The notes under the pieces: generated by a model
What the model saw: the letters and a program-made list of their open reading frames with translations, nothing else
Databases searched by the model: none
What the model was told of the DNA's origin: nothing
Position numbers and translations under genes: made by a program
Source of the DNA: Salvator merianae
Lineage: Eukaryota > Chordata > Lepidosauria > Squamata > Teiidae
Length of the DNA: 64,000 nt
Assembly: GCA_003586115.2 (NCBI GenBank)
Contig: QVOM02000112.1
Span: 45,562,743-45,626,742 of the forward strand
Direction: 5' to 3'
Part shown: positions 22,873-34,067 of the stretch, in pieces
Position numbering within the stretch: position 1 is the first letter of the stretch
How the letters are laid out: each line of letters begins with the position of its first letter

Positions 22873-23436
22873 TGAATCAAGATCACAGTGCTAAGAATGC
22901 AGATGCTGATTTGTGAAATTATTGGGAGCCAAGCATATCTAGCTTGATTTATTTGAAAATGAGGTGTTTAATATATTTTACATTAAATACTCTGAATTGG
23001 AAAACATATGGCCCATCACATTTACAAAATTTGGATATAACATACTAAACAATACTATCTATACAGTATTCAATTCAGAGGAATCTGAATTTTGATTACT
23101 ACTGTCTAACATTACAACCATAACAGAAAACTGTTGACATAAGTCAAACCAGATGACAAGAGCCACCTCCAGACATCACATATTTATTCTACAATATATC
23201 TACATATCGGTTTAAAGCTCATCTGGAATAATCACACAGTGTTTAGACATTAGATTGATATTCTGCATTTTAGCATTTGCCACAGCAGCAGAGTGACATT
23301 ATAGTTACAAGATTTTCTTTCCACATGACCTAACCCTCCTGTGACCAATACTATCACGTGAAGTATTTCTGGGTAGTGAGGGCTCACTCTGAACTCTTGC
23401 TGTACTTTTCACACAGTAATCAAGACAGAACTGCAA

Positions 23437-23610
23437 TTATGGAGTAACTGGATATTGCACTATGATAGTTAATTTTACTGGAATAACGATAATCCGATAA
23501 GTTGAGTCTACATCCCGGGATTGTGTTGGAAGCAGCGAGATCAAATCTGGCAAATTAGGTACAATTATGAAATAATTATGAGGGTTTGACCCTGTCTGAA
23601 TGCAGCCAAG
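23437..23610 (-). mobile_element. MITE fragment with GGCTGCATTCAGACA terminus
   Basis: Read on the minus strand from 23609, the sequence starts GGCTGCATTCAGACA, almost the same as the terminus of the hairpin MITE at 47590-47729 (GGCTGCATCCAGACA). It continues into an AT-rich body with CTTATCGGATTATCG. A matching opposite end was not located, so this is a fragment. The minus-strand open frame across it looks accidental. Confidence 0.45.
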
Positions 23611-24439
23611 GTGAACTTTTTTGCTTAAAGAAATAAGCATGTAATTGCATGCTGCAAAGGGATTTCACACAAAGTATTTATTAAGGTGTGGGTTCAAAGA
23701 AGCATATACTTAGTATGTCCAATCCTTCAAGCAGTGAAACAGGTACAATTCACACACAAAAAAACCAGCCATGTCCAGGAGCTACTTTTTATGTATTAAC
23801 TATATTTATGGAAAAACCACATTTTTCAATCGCAATTCTGTCTTTGTAGACAATGCTTGCTGTTGAATGAAAAGTCAGCATAACTATTAAGGCCAAAATA
23901 AAAGTCCTTACTTTAAAACCCACAGTTCAGAGTTCCTAGCCCTGAGTATAAAGGTATCTGAGCATATGAAGTGGCCATATACTAAATAGCATGATTGGCT
24001 CACTTAACTAAATATTCTCCATTTTGACTCACAGCAACATGTCAAGTAGACAGAACAATTCTTAAGGTGCATCTCTACCAACACTATAATGTCATGGATG
24101 GCATGACTCCTAGTGACACTAGCATTGTGGCTTTGCAGTCTCCAACAAATCTCACACCTTTAAAAGAGGATTAGGGCTTCACTCTGGGCTCCATGTTTTA
24201 TGTGAAAAGTCTAATTGATTTACTGTGTGTATTCAGCCCCTGTTTTGCTTTCTTCAGTTTTTATTGCCATAGTTTGCAACACAATCTCCAGCTGCTTTAT
24301 CTGAAGATTAAAGTTAAATGACTAAAGGTTCTTTAACCTATTGTGTGCAATTGGACTAATCAGAAGACCCTTGCAACTAACACACCATATCTGACCTATT
24401 TCTCACTCTCGAAATACTTAGTGAAACTTAGTCAACTGT

Positions 24440-25710
24440 CTTATTGTAGCAGAGGGGCTTGTGTAGTTCAGTGTGTAGTGTGCAGGGCCACCCAAGACAG
24501 AACATAGTGGAGTGTTCTGGCAAAAGGTGATCCACTGGAGGAAGAAATGGCAAACCATTCCAGTATCCTTGCTAAGAAACCTCATAGTCAATACCAAAAT
24601 CAGATTTATCATATACTTTGCAGCCATAGATGGAGAAGCTCTATAAAGACAATAAAAATGAGATCTGGAGTTGACCATGGCTCACATCATGATGTTCTTA
24701 TTGCAAACTTCAGACTTAAATTGAAGAAAGTAGGGAAAACCTCTAGATTATACAGGTATGGTCTAAATAATACCCCTTATGAATACGTAGTGGAGGTGTT
24801 GAATAGATTTAAGGGATATCTATCTGGTAGACATAATGTCTGAAGAACTATGGATGAAGGTTCATAACATTGTTCAGGAGGCAGCAACAAAAAATATCCC
24901 AAAGAAAAAAAAGAACAGAAAGCAAAATGGCTGTCTGATGAGACATTACAATAGTTGAGAAAAGAAGGAAAGCAAAAGGCAAGGGAGAAAGGGAAAGATA
25001 AACTTAATTGAATACAGTTTTCCGGAGAAGAAATAAGAAGGCCTTCTTAAATGAGCAATACAAAGAAACAGAAGAAAACAATAGAATGGGAAAGACAAGA
25101 AATCTCTTCAAGAACATTGGAGTTATCAAAGGATTATTTCATGCAAAAAATGAGCATGATAGAAGTTAACAATGGTAGGGACCTAACAGAAGTAGAAGAG
25201 ATAAAGAACAGGTGACAAGAATACACAGAATAACTATATAGTAAAGATCTTAACACCACTGATAATCACGATGTTGTGGTCACTGACCTAGAGTCAGACA
25301 TCTTGGAGAGTGAAATCAAGTGGGCCTTAAGAAGCATTGGTAACAACAAGGTGAGTGGAGGTGATGGAATTTCAGCTGAACTATTTAAAATCCTAAAAGA
25401 TGATACTGTTAAAGTGCTGCATTCAACAGGCCACCAAATTTGAAAAACTAAACAGTAGCTATTGGATTGGAAAAGGTCAGTGGATGTTCCAGTCCCCAAG
25501 AAGGACAAGCCAAAGAATGCTCAAACCACTGAACAATTGCACTCATTTCACATGCTAGCAAGGTTATGCTCAAGATTCCACAAGCTAGCCTTCAACAATT
25601 TGTGAACCGAGAACTATTAAAAATGCAAGCTGTTTTTCAAAGAGGCAGAAGAACTAGAGATCAAACTGCCAATATTTGCTGGATTATGGAGAAAGCAAGG
25701 GAGTCTACTT
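24440..25710 (+). mobile_element. Bov-B LINE, 5' part
   Basis: The stretch contains sequence I recognise as Bov-B: CAAAATCAGATTTATCATAT, TTTGCAGCCATAGATGGAGA, TTGAAGAAAGTAGGGAAAAC, TATGGATGAAGGTTC and GAACTATTTAAAATCCT. The 24440-24585 portion (GGTGATCCACTGGAGGAAGA, AAACCATTCCAGTATCC) resembles Bov-B/Sauria-SINE 3' sequence and may be a separate piece. The reading frame is broken in many places. It is interrupted at about 25711 by CR1 and L1 pieces and resumes at 27195. Confidence 0.8.
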
Positions 25711-26000
25711 AGAATCATAGATTTGGAAAGGACCTCCAAGGTCATCAAGTCCAACTGCTTGCTCAAGTCACTAAACAATCCCAGACAAATGTCTGCCCAG
25801 CCTCTCCTTGAAGACATCCAGTGAAGGAGAGCTCACCACTTCCTGTGGCAATCTTTTCTACTGACTAATCACCCTTACTGTCAGAAAGTTTTTTCTAATA
25901 ACTAATCTGTATCTACTCCCTTGAAGTTTCATCCCATTGCTTCTAGTCCTTCCTTCTTGTGTAAGTGAGAATAGGGCCAATACCTCTGCATTAATATCTA
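25711..26000 (-). mobile_element. CR1 3' fragment inside Bov-B
   Basis: On the plus strand the block reads TAGAATCATAG, GGACCTCCAAGGTCATCAAG, CTCCTTGAAGACATCCAGTG and CCTTCCTTCTTGTG, colinear with the CR1 at 7097-7380. It is minus-oriented and 5'-truncated after about 290 bp. Confidence 0.9.
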
Positions 26001-26004
26001 GGCT

Positions 26005-27120
26005 GTGTCAAATATTTATGAAAATTTTAGCCAAAAGATTAGAAAATTTACTTCCAATTATTAAAAATGATCAATATGGGTTCTTAAAAAATAGATATAT
26101 AGGAGACCCAATTAGGAACGTTGTTAATATTATATTTAATACTATGAAAGAACATAATAGGGATACTAAAATAGGATGTCTACAAAGTCTTTGATACAAT
26201 TAATCATTGATATTTAATCAATATTTGTCAAGAATTTGGATTAGGTGATAGGTTTTGAAAAAGAATAAAAGTTACATATCAAGAATCAGAACCAAAGATT
26301 ATGGTAAATGAAATGCAATCAAGAAGGATACAAATTACTCAGGGAGCTAAACAGGGGTATCCATTATCACCAATGTTATTTGCTTTGGTAATAGAACCTT
26401 TGGTGAATGAGATAAGGCAGAATAATAGATGGAAAGGCTATAAAATAAAGAATGAGGAACTAAAGCTAAATTTATTTATTGATGATGCTGTGGTCACAAG
26501 GCAACCCAAATTAATGATAGAATATATAATGAAAATTATAGAAAAATTTAGGAAAATGTCTGGCTTAAAAATTAATATCAATAAATCAGAAATTATGTGC
26601 ATTAATATCCCCTGGGGGGAACAGAGGGATATAAGACTAATAACTGGTTTAAGTACAGGAATTAAAAAGAAGAAATACTTAGGAATTTATCTGAGAAAAA
26701 ATTTACAAAAATTGGAGGTGACAAATTATAATTCTGTATGGGCCAAAGTAAATATACAAATTGTATCATGGAAAAGCAAGTGTTTGTCCATTTTAACTAA
26801 AATAAAAATGTTAAAAATGTTGGTAATTCTGAAAACCATGTATATATTTTAAACATTACCAGTTTGTGTCCCTGGGAAAAATTTGAAATCTTGGGATAGA
26901 ACAATCAATAACTAGATATTTAATAAAAAATCAAGATTAAGGGGGAAAAAATGCTCCTAAGGATCAAGGAGGATGGACAGTACCAATCTTGGAATGATAT
27001 CATGATGCCTTTCATATTGGTAAATTATTGAATTTGGAATACTACAGGGAAGAAAAAGGGTGAAAATAGAAAGATTAATGAATGATATGCTACATACGTT
27101 GATTATTTTTTCCAAAGTGG
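26005..27120 (+). mobile_element. L1 LINE reverse transcriptase fragment inside Bov-B
   Basis: Frames at 25990-26194 and 26301-26852 give FMKILAKRLENLLPIIKNDQ then YGFLKNRYIGDPIRNV, followed by QITQGAKQGYPLSPMLFALV, LFIDDAVV and KMSGLKININKSEIM. These are the L1 ORF2 RT palm blocks. The catalytic FADD reads FIDD and the two frames are out of register, so it is dead. It abuts the CR1 piece directly on the left, with no poly-A end visible on the right. Confidence 0.85.
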
Positions 27121-27194
27121 AATTCATTTAAGTTAGGTAAGTGTTCCCTCACCTTCTCCTTGTCCGTACAGAGCCTTGATTCTCTTATTCTCCT

Positions 27195-28235
27195 TCTTTG
27201 ATTATGTTTAGGTCTTTGACTATGTAAATCACAACAAACTGTGGAGAGTTCTTAAAGAGATGGGAGTACAAGACCACCTTACCTGTAGTTTAAGAAGTAA
27301 CAGTAAGAACCATACATGGAACAACTAATTAGTTCAAGATTGGGAAAGGAGTACAACAAGGTTATATATTGTAGTGCTATTTATTTAACTTATATGCAGA
27401 GTACATCATGCAAAATGCCAGATTAGATTAATCAAAAGCCAGAATTAAGTTTGCCAGGAAAGAGATCAACGACCTCAGATATGCTGATGACATTCTGATG
27501 CCAGAAATTGAAGAAGAATTAAGGAGCCTCTTGAAGAGGGTGAAAGAGAAGAGCACTTGTAGCTCAACATTAAAGCAGCTAAGATCATGGCATCTGGTCA
27601 TATCACATTCTGAAAAATAGAGGGCGAAGAAATAAAAACAATGACAAGTTTTATTTTCTTGGACTCAAAGATCACTGCAGATACTGACTGCAGCCAAGAA
27701 ATTAAAAGACAGTTCTTCTTTGGGAAGAGGGTCAATGGCAAACCAGGAGAACATACTAAAAAAGCAAAGACATCACTTTGCCAACAAAGGTCCATATAAT
27801 CAAAACTATGGTTTTCCCTGTAGTAACATATGGCTGTTTGAGTTGGACCATAAGAAAGGCTGAGTGTCAAACAATTGACACTTTTGAACTGTGGTGCTGG
27901 AGAAGACTTTTGAGAGACCCTTGGACTGCAATAGATCAAACCTAAAGGAAATCAACCCTGACTGCTCACTAAAAGGAGAAATACTAAAACTCAAGTTCAA
28001 ATACTTTGGGCACATAATGAAGGCAACCCTTTGGAAAATACTCTGATGTTAGGAAAGAGAGATGGCAAAAGAAGGGAACAGCACAGGATGAGACGGATAG
28101 ACAGTGTCATGAATGCAATGAACATAAGCTTGGGCAAACTCTGGGAGACAATAGAGAACAGAAGGGCCTGGTGTGCTATTGTCGATGGGGTCACAAAGAG
28201 TTGGACAAGACTGAATGACTGAACAACAACACAGT
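27195..28235 (+). mobile_element. Bov-B LINE, 3' part
   Basis: It resumes with FDYV-like coding (TTTGATTATG.. TTTGACTATGTAAATCAC), then AACAAACTGTGGAGAGTTCT, CTCAGATATGCTGATGACAT (the RYADD catalytic block) and AACATATGGCTGTTTGAGTTGG. The end, 28040-28222, reads MLGKRDGKRREQHRMRRIDS in one frame. It ends with GGGTCACAAAGAGTTGGACA and ACTGAATGACTGAACAACAAC, the Bov-B 3' terminus. Confidence 0.85.
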
Positions 28236-29120
28236 ATATAACCAAACAAGTACAGTAGTACTTCAGCTACTACTGTATTCATTGAGACATAATGTTTTTC
28301 GAAACAGCTCTGCTTACCAAATACAAAATCTGACTGGGCTAATGAAGTGGGCACTAGTTCATGAACGTTTATGATCTGAATGAATAAATCTCTCAGTTCT
28401 TAAAATGCTGCAAGAATCTATATAGATTTTATTGCAGCAAACACTGTTAGACAGCTTTGGGTGTCAGTTAAGTTCTCCCCAGATGTGAAGAATAACATCA
28501 TTATCACATTTCACTGGAACTTCCTAGGAGAAATGAATGGCAAGATGATTTTAGAAATAGCTCCATTTTGTTCAGAACACTGAGTACTGCTCTCAGAGAT
28601 AACAGAGTGAATCCCACTGTTACAGAGACACACCCAATCCTCTAAAGTAGATATTCAGAGACCCTCGTTCAGCAAGAAAAAATTATGAAAAATCACTTTC
28701 TTATTCATCCCCCAACAACAGTGTCCTGTGAGCAGAGTTCTGCTAATTTTGGAATTGTCTAATATTTAGTGATATCTTATATGTTGCATATGTTGTTTTA
28801 AATAAGGGGTGAGGAAGGAAATTTATTTTTTCTCTTTTATTTTTCTCTATGTCTTTTCATTTCCATGAAAATGTTTCTGTGTGCCACCTTGAAAAATTAA
28901 AATAAGCAGTCCTAGTTTATGCTCGAAGTACTTAATATTTCCCAGACATACCACATCAAGCTGAGCAAATAAGACAAAGTATGCATTTGCCATATTCAGT
29001 ATTTTCAATCTAAAGATATTAAACACCTCATTATAAAGTAAGCAAAAGCTGGCTGCTTCCTATTACTAATCATTTCACAAATCAGTATTTGTGCAAGTAG
29101 CCAAGTTTTATAATCCTGAT

Positions 29121-29175
29121 GTATAATGCTGCTTACTATAGAAAAAATCTGGAAGAGCTCTAACGGGTTCATCTG
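29121..29175 (-). repeat. Old dispersed repeat, copy 2
   Basis: Reverse-complement partner of 22818-22872, with shared core TAGAGCTCTTCCA. Both lie within the same intron. Confidence 0.5.
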
Positions 29176-30116
29176 TATTACAGTCAATTAACCCAGAGAT
29201 AGATTAGACTAAATGATAAATTTTGACTTTTACAGATTTCAGATTATCCAAAAATTAAAAGACTGTCTCCTTGCATTAAGCTTATCCTATTTATTATCAA
29301 ATATTTGTATGACATCATTACTCACAGTACAGTATTGAAGAAACAAACATTTAAAAATAATTAATCTACATTTAATTTAGCCTGAATTCACTCTAACTAT
29401 AAGAAACCCAACACAAGCAGATTTCTATCAAATTCTATCAAACATATAAGAATTTAAGTGGCACTCTACTGACATCATTAATTTGTTTGTTTGTTTAGAA
29501 ATTATTTCTACTTAGTTGCTACAAATGGTTGTGATCATATTTGCTTGGACAGGTCTCTTAAAAAGAATCTCTTAAAAAGAATTTGCTTGGGAGAGGACTA
29601 TTCTTGGCTTTCAAGGGCGAAGAGGGAGTTCCCACAAACAGGCAACAACTAGATTGTACTGATTTTGTTTGGACAATTCTAAATGTCTAGTCTGATATTC
29701 TTAAGTGGCAGCAATTCTGTATCCCCAGGATGAAAACCTCTTCCCTCATGCTTCCTTATTTATTTTAATACTTCATTCTCTTGATAGCTGTGCAATTCTG
29801 CAACTTCAAATTCATGCTGTTTCTCACAGCCTTCTCAAAAAAATCCTGTTCTTATCATTTCTATTCCTCTGTGCTTCAAAAGTATAATTTTTATTTTGTT
29901 TTGGGGCTTATATAATTGTTGTTTAAAGTGCCTACTGCATGCTTTCACAGGATCAGATTACCAAATTCTAGTTTTCCTCTTTTAATTTCAAATTACATTC
30001 TCTCTCTGTAATTCAATTCTGTACTTTCTGAAAGGACAATTGCAGTAACTATTACATGCCTACAGGGCATTCGTTATTATAAAGACAGACTAAAACTGTT
30101 TTTCATTAGAACTTAC

Positions 30117-30228
30117 ACGGGTTCCAGTATCTATTTCCAGTGAAAAGTGTGACAAATTATTGTTCACAGTTCTCAGTTCCAGAATTTCATTTGTAGGATT
30201 AACCAGAGGGATATTCTGACGAACCCAT
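30117..30228 (-). CDS. CFAP47: CFAP47-like exon C
   Basis: The exon is 112 bp with an acceptor (tgctttcttacag) above 30228 and a donor (CGT|gtaagt) below 30117. After one base that completes a Lys codon with exon D, it reads WVRQNIPLVNPTNEILELRT then VNNNLSHFSLEIDTGTR. The W..Q.IPL.NPT.E.LEL block is the start of an ASH-type repeat, following the ECELGK of exon D. It ends in phase 0, and exon B continues with LIVAPHS, completing the same Ig-like domain. Confidence 0.85.
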
Positions 30229-32004
30229 CTGTAAGAAAGCATAAAAATCTGCGTATTGCATTCCTTTAAAGTTCTAGACTGTTTTTTATTCAACAAACGA
30301 TTCCTCTAAAATTACTTTTGTGTTTTTGGAAAGTAATATTAAAAAAAAAGGAAGAGATATTTGTTCACCCTTACTGTCAGGGGCTTTCATCCATGTCTTA
30401 GCAAGTATTTCTCTCTCCTGGAATATACACAAACTTGGCTTTTTGGTTCAGCTCAGCCCCAAGCTGACACTCACATTGATCAGCTCAGTTCCGCCAACTG
30501 CACAAACTGTCAGTTAGTTGTTCTCTTTTGCATTGCTCTGACCACTACTGCCTCTGCCACTTGCCACCTGCCACTGCTGAGCAGTCCTCTGTCTACTGCT
30601 GTCACCTCAAGCTTTCAACTGTTGAAGCCCAGCAGGCCTTTCTCCAACCAGCCAAAGTCAAGAAAGGCATTGGCAACATAGCAATTCCCCACCCCTTCCA
30701 ATATGCCAAATTGCTGCCCAAACAATTTGGTCTACAGGCAACCCAGTGAAACTACAGTGGCTTATTGTTGAGTAGATGTTTGTACACCATCACTGTTCTC
30801 TTCTTTAGGCAACGTTTCAATTATGAACCAAGGTCAACTGTGATCTTAGAGATAAAGTATTCATTTTAACACTAAACTCCTTCTCATATAGAGTTGTATC
30901 AAATCTAAATATAATTGACAACCATTCATAATTCATAAAATAGCAGAAGACACTGAACAAAGTAAAGCATTACAATATCTTTGCCCACTGTTACACTATT
31001 TCTCAACTGACAGACACTTGGTCAGTGCAGCTCTCATTCAATATTCTTAGGAAAATTCTATATCAGTTACAGAATCATAAAATAACAAAACTTTTATAAC
31101 AGTTCAGAATTCATAATTGTTAAAATGTAAAAAAAGTTACATCATCATAATGAATATAAATTTTGTTACCTGTCCATAGCCCATAAAATATGCAGTCTGA
31201 CTTTAAAAAAAAAATGATAAAAATGAATGATAACCAAACCATAAATGATGATGCCTGTATTCCCCTTCAATGTAACTACCAAGAAAAATATGTAATTGCG
31301 AAGAGTTGTTGATTTACAACCACAAAATCCTGCATGTATTTGCAAGATTTATGGAAACTTTACATCAAATTTATTGTCCCGAACAGGCCATCCTTTGTCC
31401 ACACACAGGTAAACTTATTCTAAATGGGTCTGTTCTTTTACAGTTCCACTTTACAGACTGAATCCAGTTTCCACAGTAAAAGAACTACACAATGAGCTTT
31501 GATGCTTGTTTTCCCTGGTTCACAAACTGATCAGAAGAAGCACAGTGGTGACAATTGCCCACTACAGCTGCAATTCTGTTCAAACCCATATGAAAACTGA
31601 AGTGGGTTATGCACACTAGCCTATCTTGAATTGAAAAAATGCTTGAGTTGGTGGGTACAGTGGGCTGCTGCCCACACTATGGCTGTGCTCACATACAAGA
31701 AAAACAGAAGCGTCTCAAAAGCACCTTAGAGACAATAGTGTGTGGCCCTTGTGTTCTCATTCCATCTCTAATCCACCTTGTCTAGCCTAGAATGTCCATG
31801 AGAGGGGAGAGGGGCAGACTGGTCATCAATCAGATTTGGTTGACAGCCTCATCTGTTACATTCAGTCAACTTCCTCACACTCACCTTCAAAACTTTTTTC
31901 TCCAAAACATTATGTGAGCTAGAAATCAGAATGCAGAGAAATGGTGATATGTTATACTTGTGCACACCTTATTGGAACAAACCAAGGAATAACCTTAAAC
32001 TTAC
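30229..32004 (-). other. Intron between exons D and C
   Basis: A 1.8 kb intron. It contains the MITE at 31681-31920. The 30310-30770 stretch has open frames on plus but nothing recognisable. A cryptic 31 bp exon-like segment at 31170-31200 was considered and rejected because it breaks the frame. Confidence 0.75.
31681..31920. mobile_element. MITE, diverged relative of 2599-2810 in opposite orientation
   Basis: It begins GGCTGTGCTCACATAC and contains TCTCTAATCCACCTTGTCTA and ATGAGAGGGGAGAGGGGCAG. These align with the reverse complement of 2599-2810 (TCTCTAATCCACCTTTTCTA, ATGAGAAAGGGGAGGGTCAG). The right end, near 31905-31920, is inverted (ATTATGTGAGCT). Confidence 0.65.
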
Positions 32005-32112
32005 TTTCCAAGTTCACACTCCACTTCAGGCATTCTTGTAGGCTGAGGTTTCTGTGCATTCAAATTCAGTGCATACCAAAACTCTCCAGACTTCTCTGAC
32101 AGAAATATAACA
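32005..32112 (-). CDS. CFAP47: CFAP47-like exon D
   Basis: The exon is 108 bp with an acceptor (tctctcatttcag) above 32112 and a donor (GAAA|gtaagt) below 32005. Its first base completes a Ser codon begun in exon E. It then reads VIFLSEKSGEFWYALNLNAQ and KPQPTRMPEVECELG, and its last two bases begin the Lys codon finished by exon C. The G.VIF.SE..GEFWY.L.L.A..P blocks end one ASH repeat, and ECELGKW starts the next. Confidence 0.85.
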
Positions 32113-32431
32113 CTGAAATGAGAGATAGATAGAAATAGTAGGTAAGATTATTTTCCTGCATATACTATATTGATGAATGTGGCAAAGGGATGAACATAGT
32201 TAAGGAAGATCAACGAAACAGATATAGCTACTATATTCATAGGAAATTATTTATACTTCCTCATGGAAGTACTTACAAAAACTACATTGTTTTGATAATT
32301 CTTGTATGAAAATTCATTAATTGCTACAAACAACAGAATAAAATCTCTGCAGCGTCACATTTACAGTGTTCTCAAAACATTAATCATGTTTGATTAATCA
32401 TGCAGCCAAACTATGCACTCGTTCCAGACTT

Positions 32432-32807
32432 GGATCCTTTCTGCACTACCTTGCCATGATCTAACCCAGTGGGTCTAAACCTGTGAGGCCCACTGGTTTG
32501 GATCACAGAAAGCCATGGTCTGGAATAGCACCATCTACACAATGGCACTGATTCAGACCAGCTCCCACAGTGCCCCCGAAGCTCACATGAACTTCAGGGC
32601 TGGCCTCCACGGGCTCTTAAGGGTGAGGAACAAAAACCCATAGGGAACCCATTTCAAGGGCCTCTGGCTCTGGATCACACTCCATTTTCCACAGATGGAG
32701 CATACCAGCAGTGGGCAGGCCTCCCATATTCCACACTAATGTGTAGAAGACAGGCCCTTAACACATTTGCTGGTAAGGAATACCAGCAAGTGCAGAAAGA
32801 CCTTTGG
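32432..32807. mobile_element. Non-autonomous DNA transposon, TTTCTGCACT terminus
   Basis: The left end GGATCCTTTCTGCACT and right end AGTGCAGAAAGACCTTTGG (reverse complement CCAAAGGTCTTTCTGCACT) are inverted. Flanks ccagactt (32424-32431) and ttagactt (32808-32815) match at 6 of 8, suggesting an 8 bp hAT-like duplication. No coding capacity. Ends resemble those of 61758-62287 and 36494-37073. Confidence 0.55.
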
Positions 32808-33002
32808 TTAGACTTACACCATGCTCAGATAAAGCAGTTACAGCTAGAACCAATTTTAATCAGTCTTAAAAACAGGGTAATGCAGTAACTAACACCCCTC
32901 CTTTGAGGTAATCAAAGCTAGATCCAGGCCTACAGCTAGAATACAAAGAATACACTGCTTTCAACAATGGCAATTTTGATATTGGTGGCCAGTCCCCATA
33001 GA

Positions 33003-33171
33003 CACTCCCAGAAGCACTGCCTGCCAGTCCACTGGGGTTGTTTGAAGTCCACAGCACGGTGGCAAAATCACTTTTCAATCCAACCTAGAACAGGTTGGAA
33101 CGAAGGAAATTTCTCTCCATGCCATGGACTTCAAACCACTCAAACAAATCATATACAGCAGTTCTGGGAGA
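33003..33171. repeat. Palindromic hairpin repeat
   Basis: A roughly 170 bp imperfect palindrome centred near 33089 (CCAACCTAGAACAGGTTGG). The left arm GTTTGAAGTCCACAGCACGG pairs with the right arm CCATGCCATGGACTTCAAAC, and the outer CTCCCAGAA pairs with TTCTGGGAG. Probably a fold-back MITE; no target duplication identified. Confidence 0.6.
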
Positions 33172-34067
33172 TTCTTATGCACGAACAGATGTTGGTTTCT
33201 GTTGAATTTTGAAAAATCCCTATTCCTGTCACAGAAGTACCTAAATTAATCAAAGCTGGGTTGGCATGGGTCTTTTGTCTCCCACACTGTTCACGATCTG
33301 TCAAGAAGTTGCTGGCTTCTTCATAGGCCTTACAGGGTGAGTCAAGACAGATGCCAGACGTTAGAAAATTGTTTTGCTACCAATTACTAAGAAGAACGAG
33401 AATGATTTGATCCTAGAAATGGGGTACATAACCCCATCTGAAGTATAATTGTGCATCGTTCTCCAAAAGTTCACATATCCTTTTTCTTGGACCAATGCCT
33501 GGAAGTAAAAAAAACGGAATGACCCTGAAGACACTTCTTGATTAAAATTCCACACCAGAACTGCTCTTTGGAACCATACCTCTCTATCCCTCTTTCAAGA
33601 CACAAGACTCAATTTGTGAAGCTGGTGAGATCACAATTCCATTCCCTAAGCTGAGCTAAAGGATTCTTTGCCAAGCCCCAGGATTAGTTTCATTGCAAGT
33701 GGAGCCAATTAGTCAGAAAAGCTATGAAGAACTGCTGTTGGAGCATCATTTAAACTCAGCATTAGTACGAGATTAAGGCATTTAGTTCCATTGTTTTTAT
33801 CTTATTATAGTAAGAAGCAAGCATTTTAAAGCAGTCTGAACTATGTCATGAAGTTTCCTTCAAACCATGTTTTGTAAAAAGTAATTTTCACACAATTCAT
33901 TTTAAATAATGAATTGTGTGACTCATTTTAAATAAGTCATGGATGCCTTCTATCTGCTGTTTTGGGTCCAGAGGTCAAGCAGAATTACAGAAGAAAGTAA
34001 ATCCCCACTGTATACACTTTCGGAAGGCTAATTATGGAATGGGATTTGACTAGGACTGCATCTCCAC

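Larger units (their letters stand above)
16188..30116 (-). other. Intron between exons C and B (about 13.9 kb)
   Basis: This large intron holds a MITE-like element (17610-17965), an L2 LINE (18140-20600), an L2 tail (21950-22098), a MITE fragment (about 23437-23610) and the Bov-B/CR1/L1 nest (24440-28235). The stretches 16200-17600, 20600-21950, 22100-24440 and 28240-30110 show no exon that fits the phase and no other repeat I can name, apart from the paired old repeat at 22818 and 29121. Confidence 0.75.

Noticed and set aside
31170..31200. 31 bp minus-strand exon-like segment with good acceptor and donor between exons D and C
   Set aside because: Exons D and C join in phase without it, and 31 bp would shift the frame; most likely a cryptic site pair.
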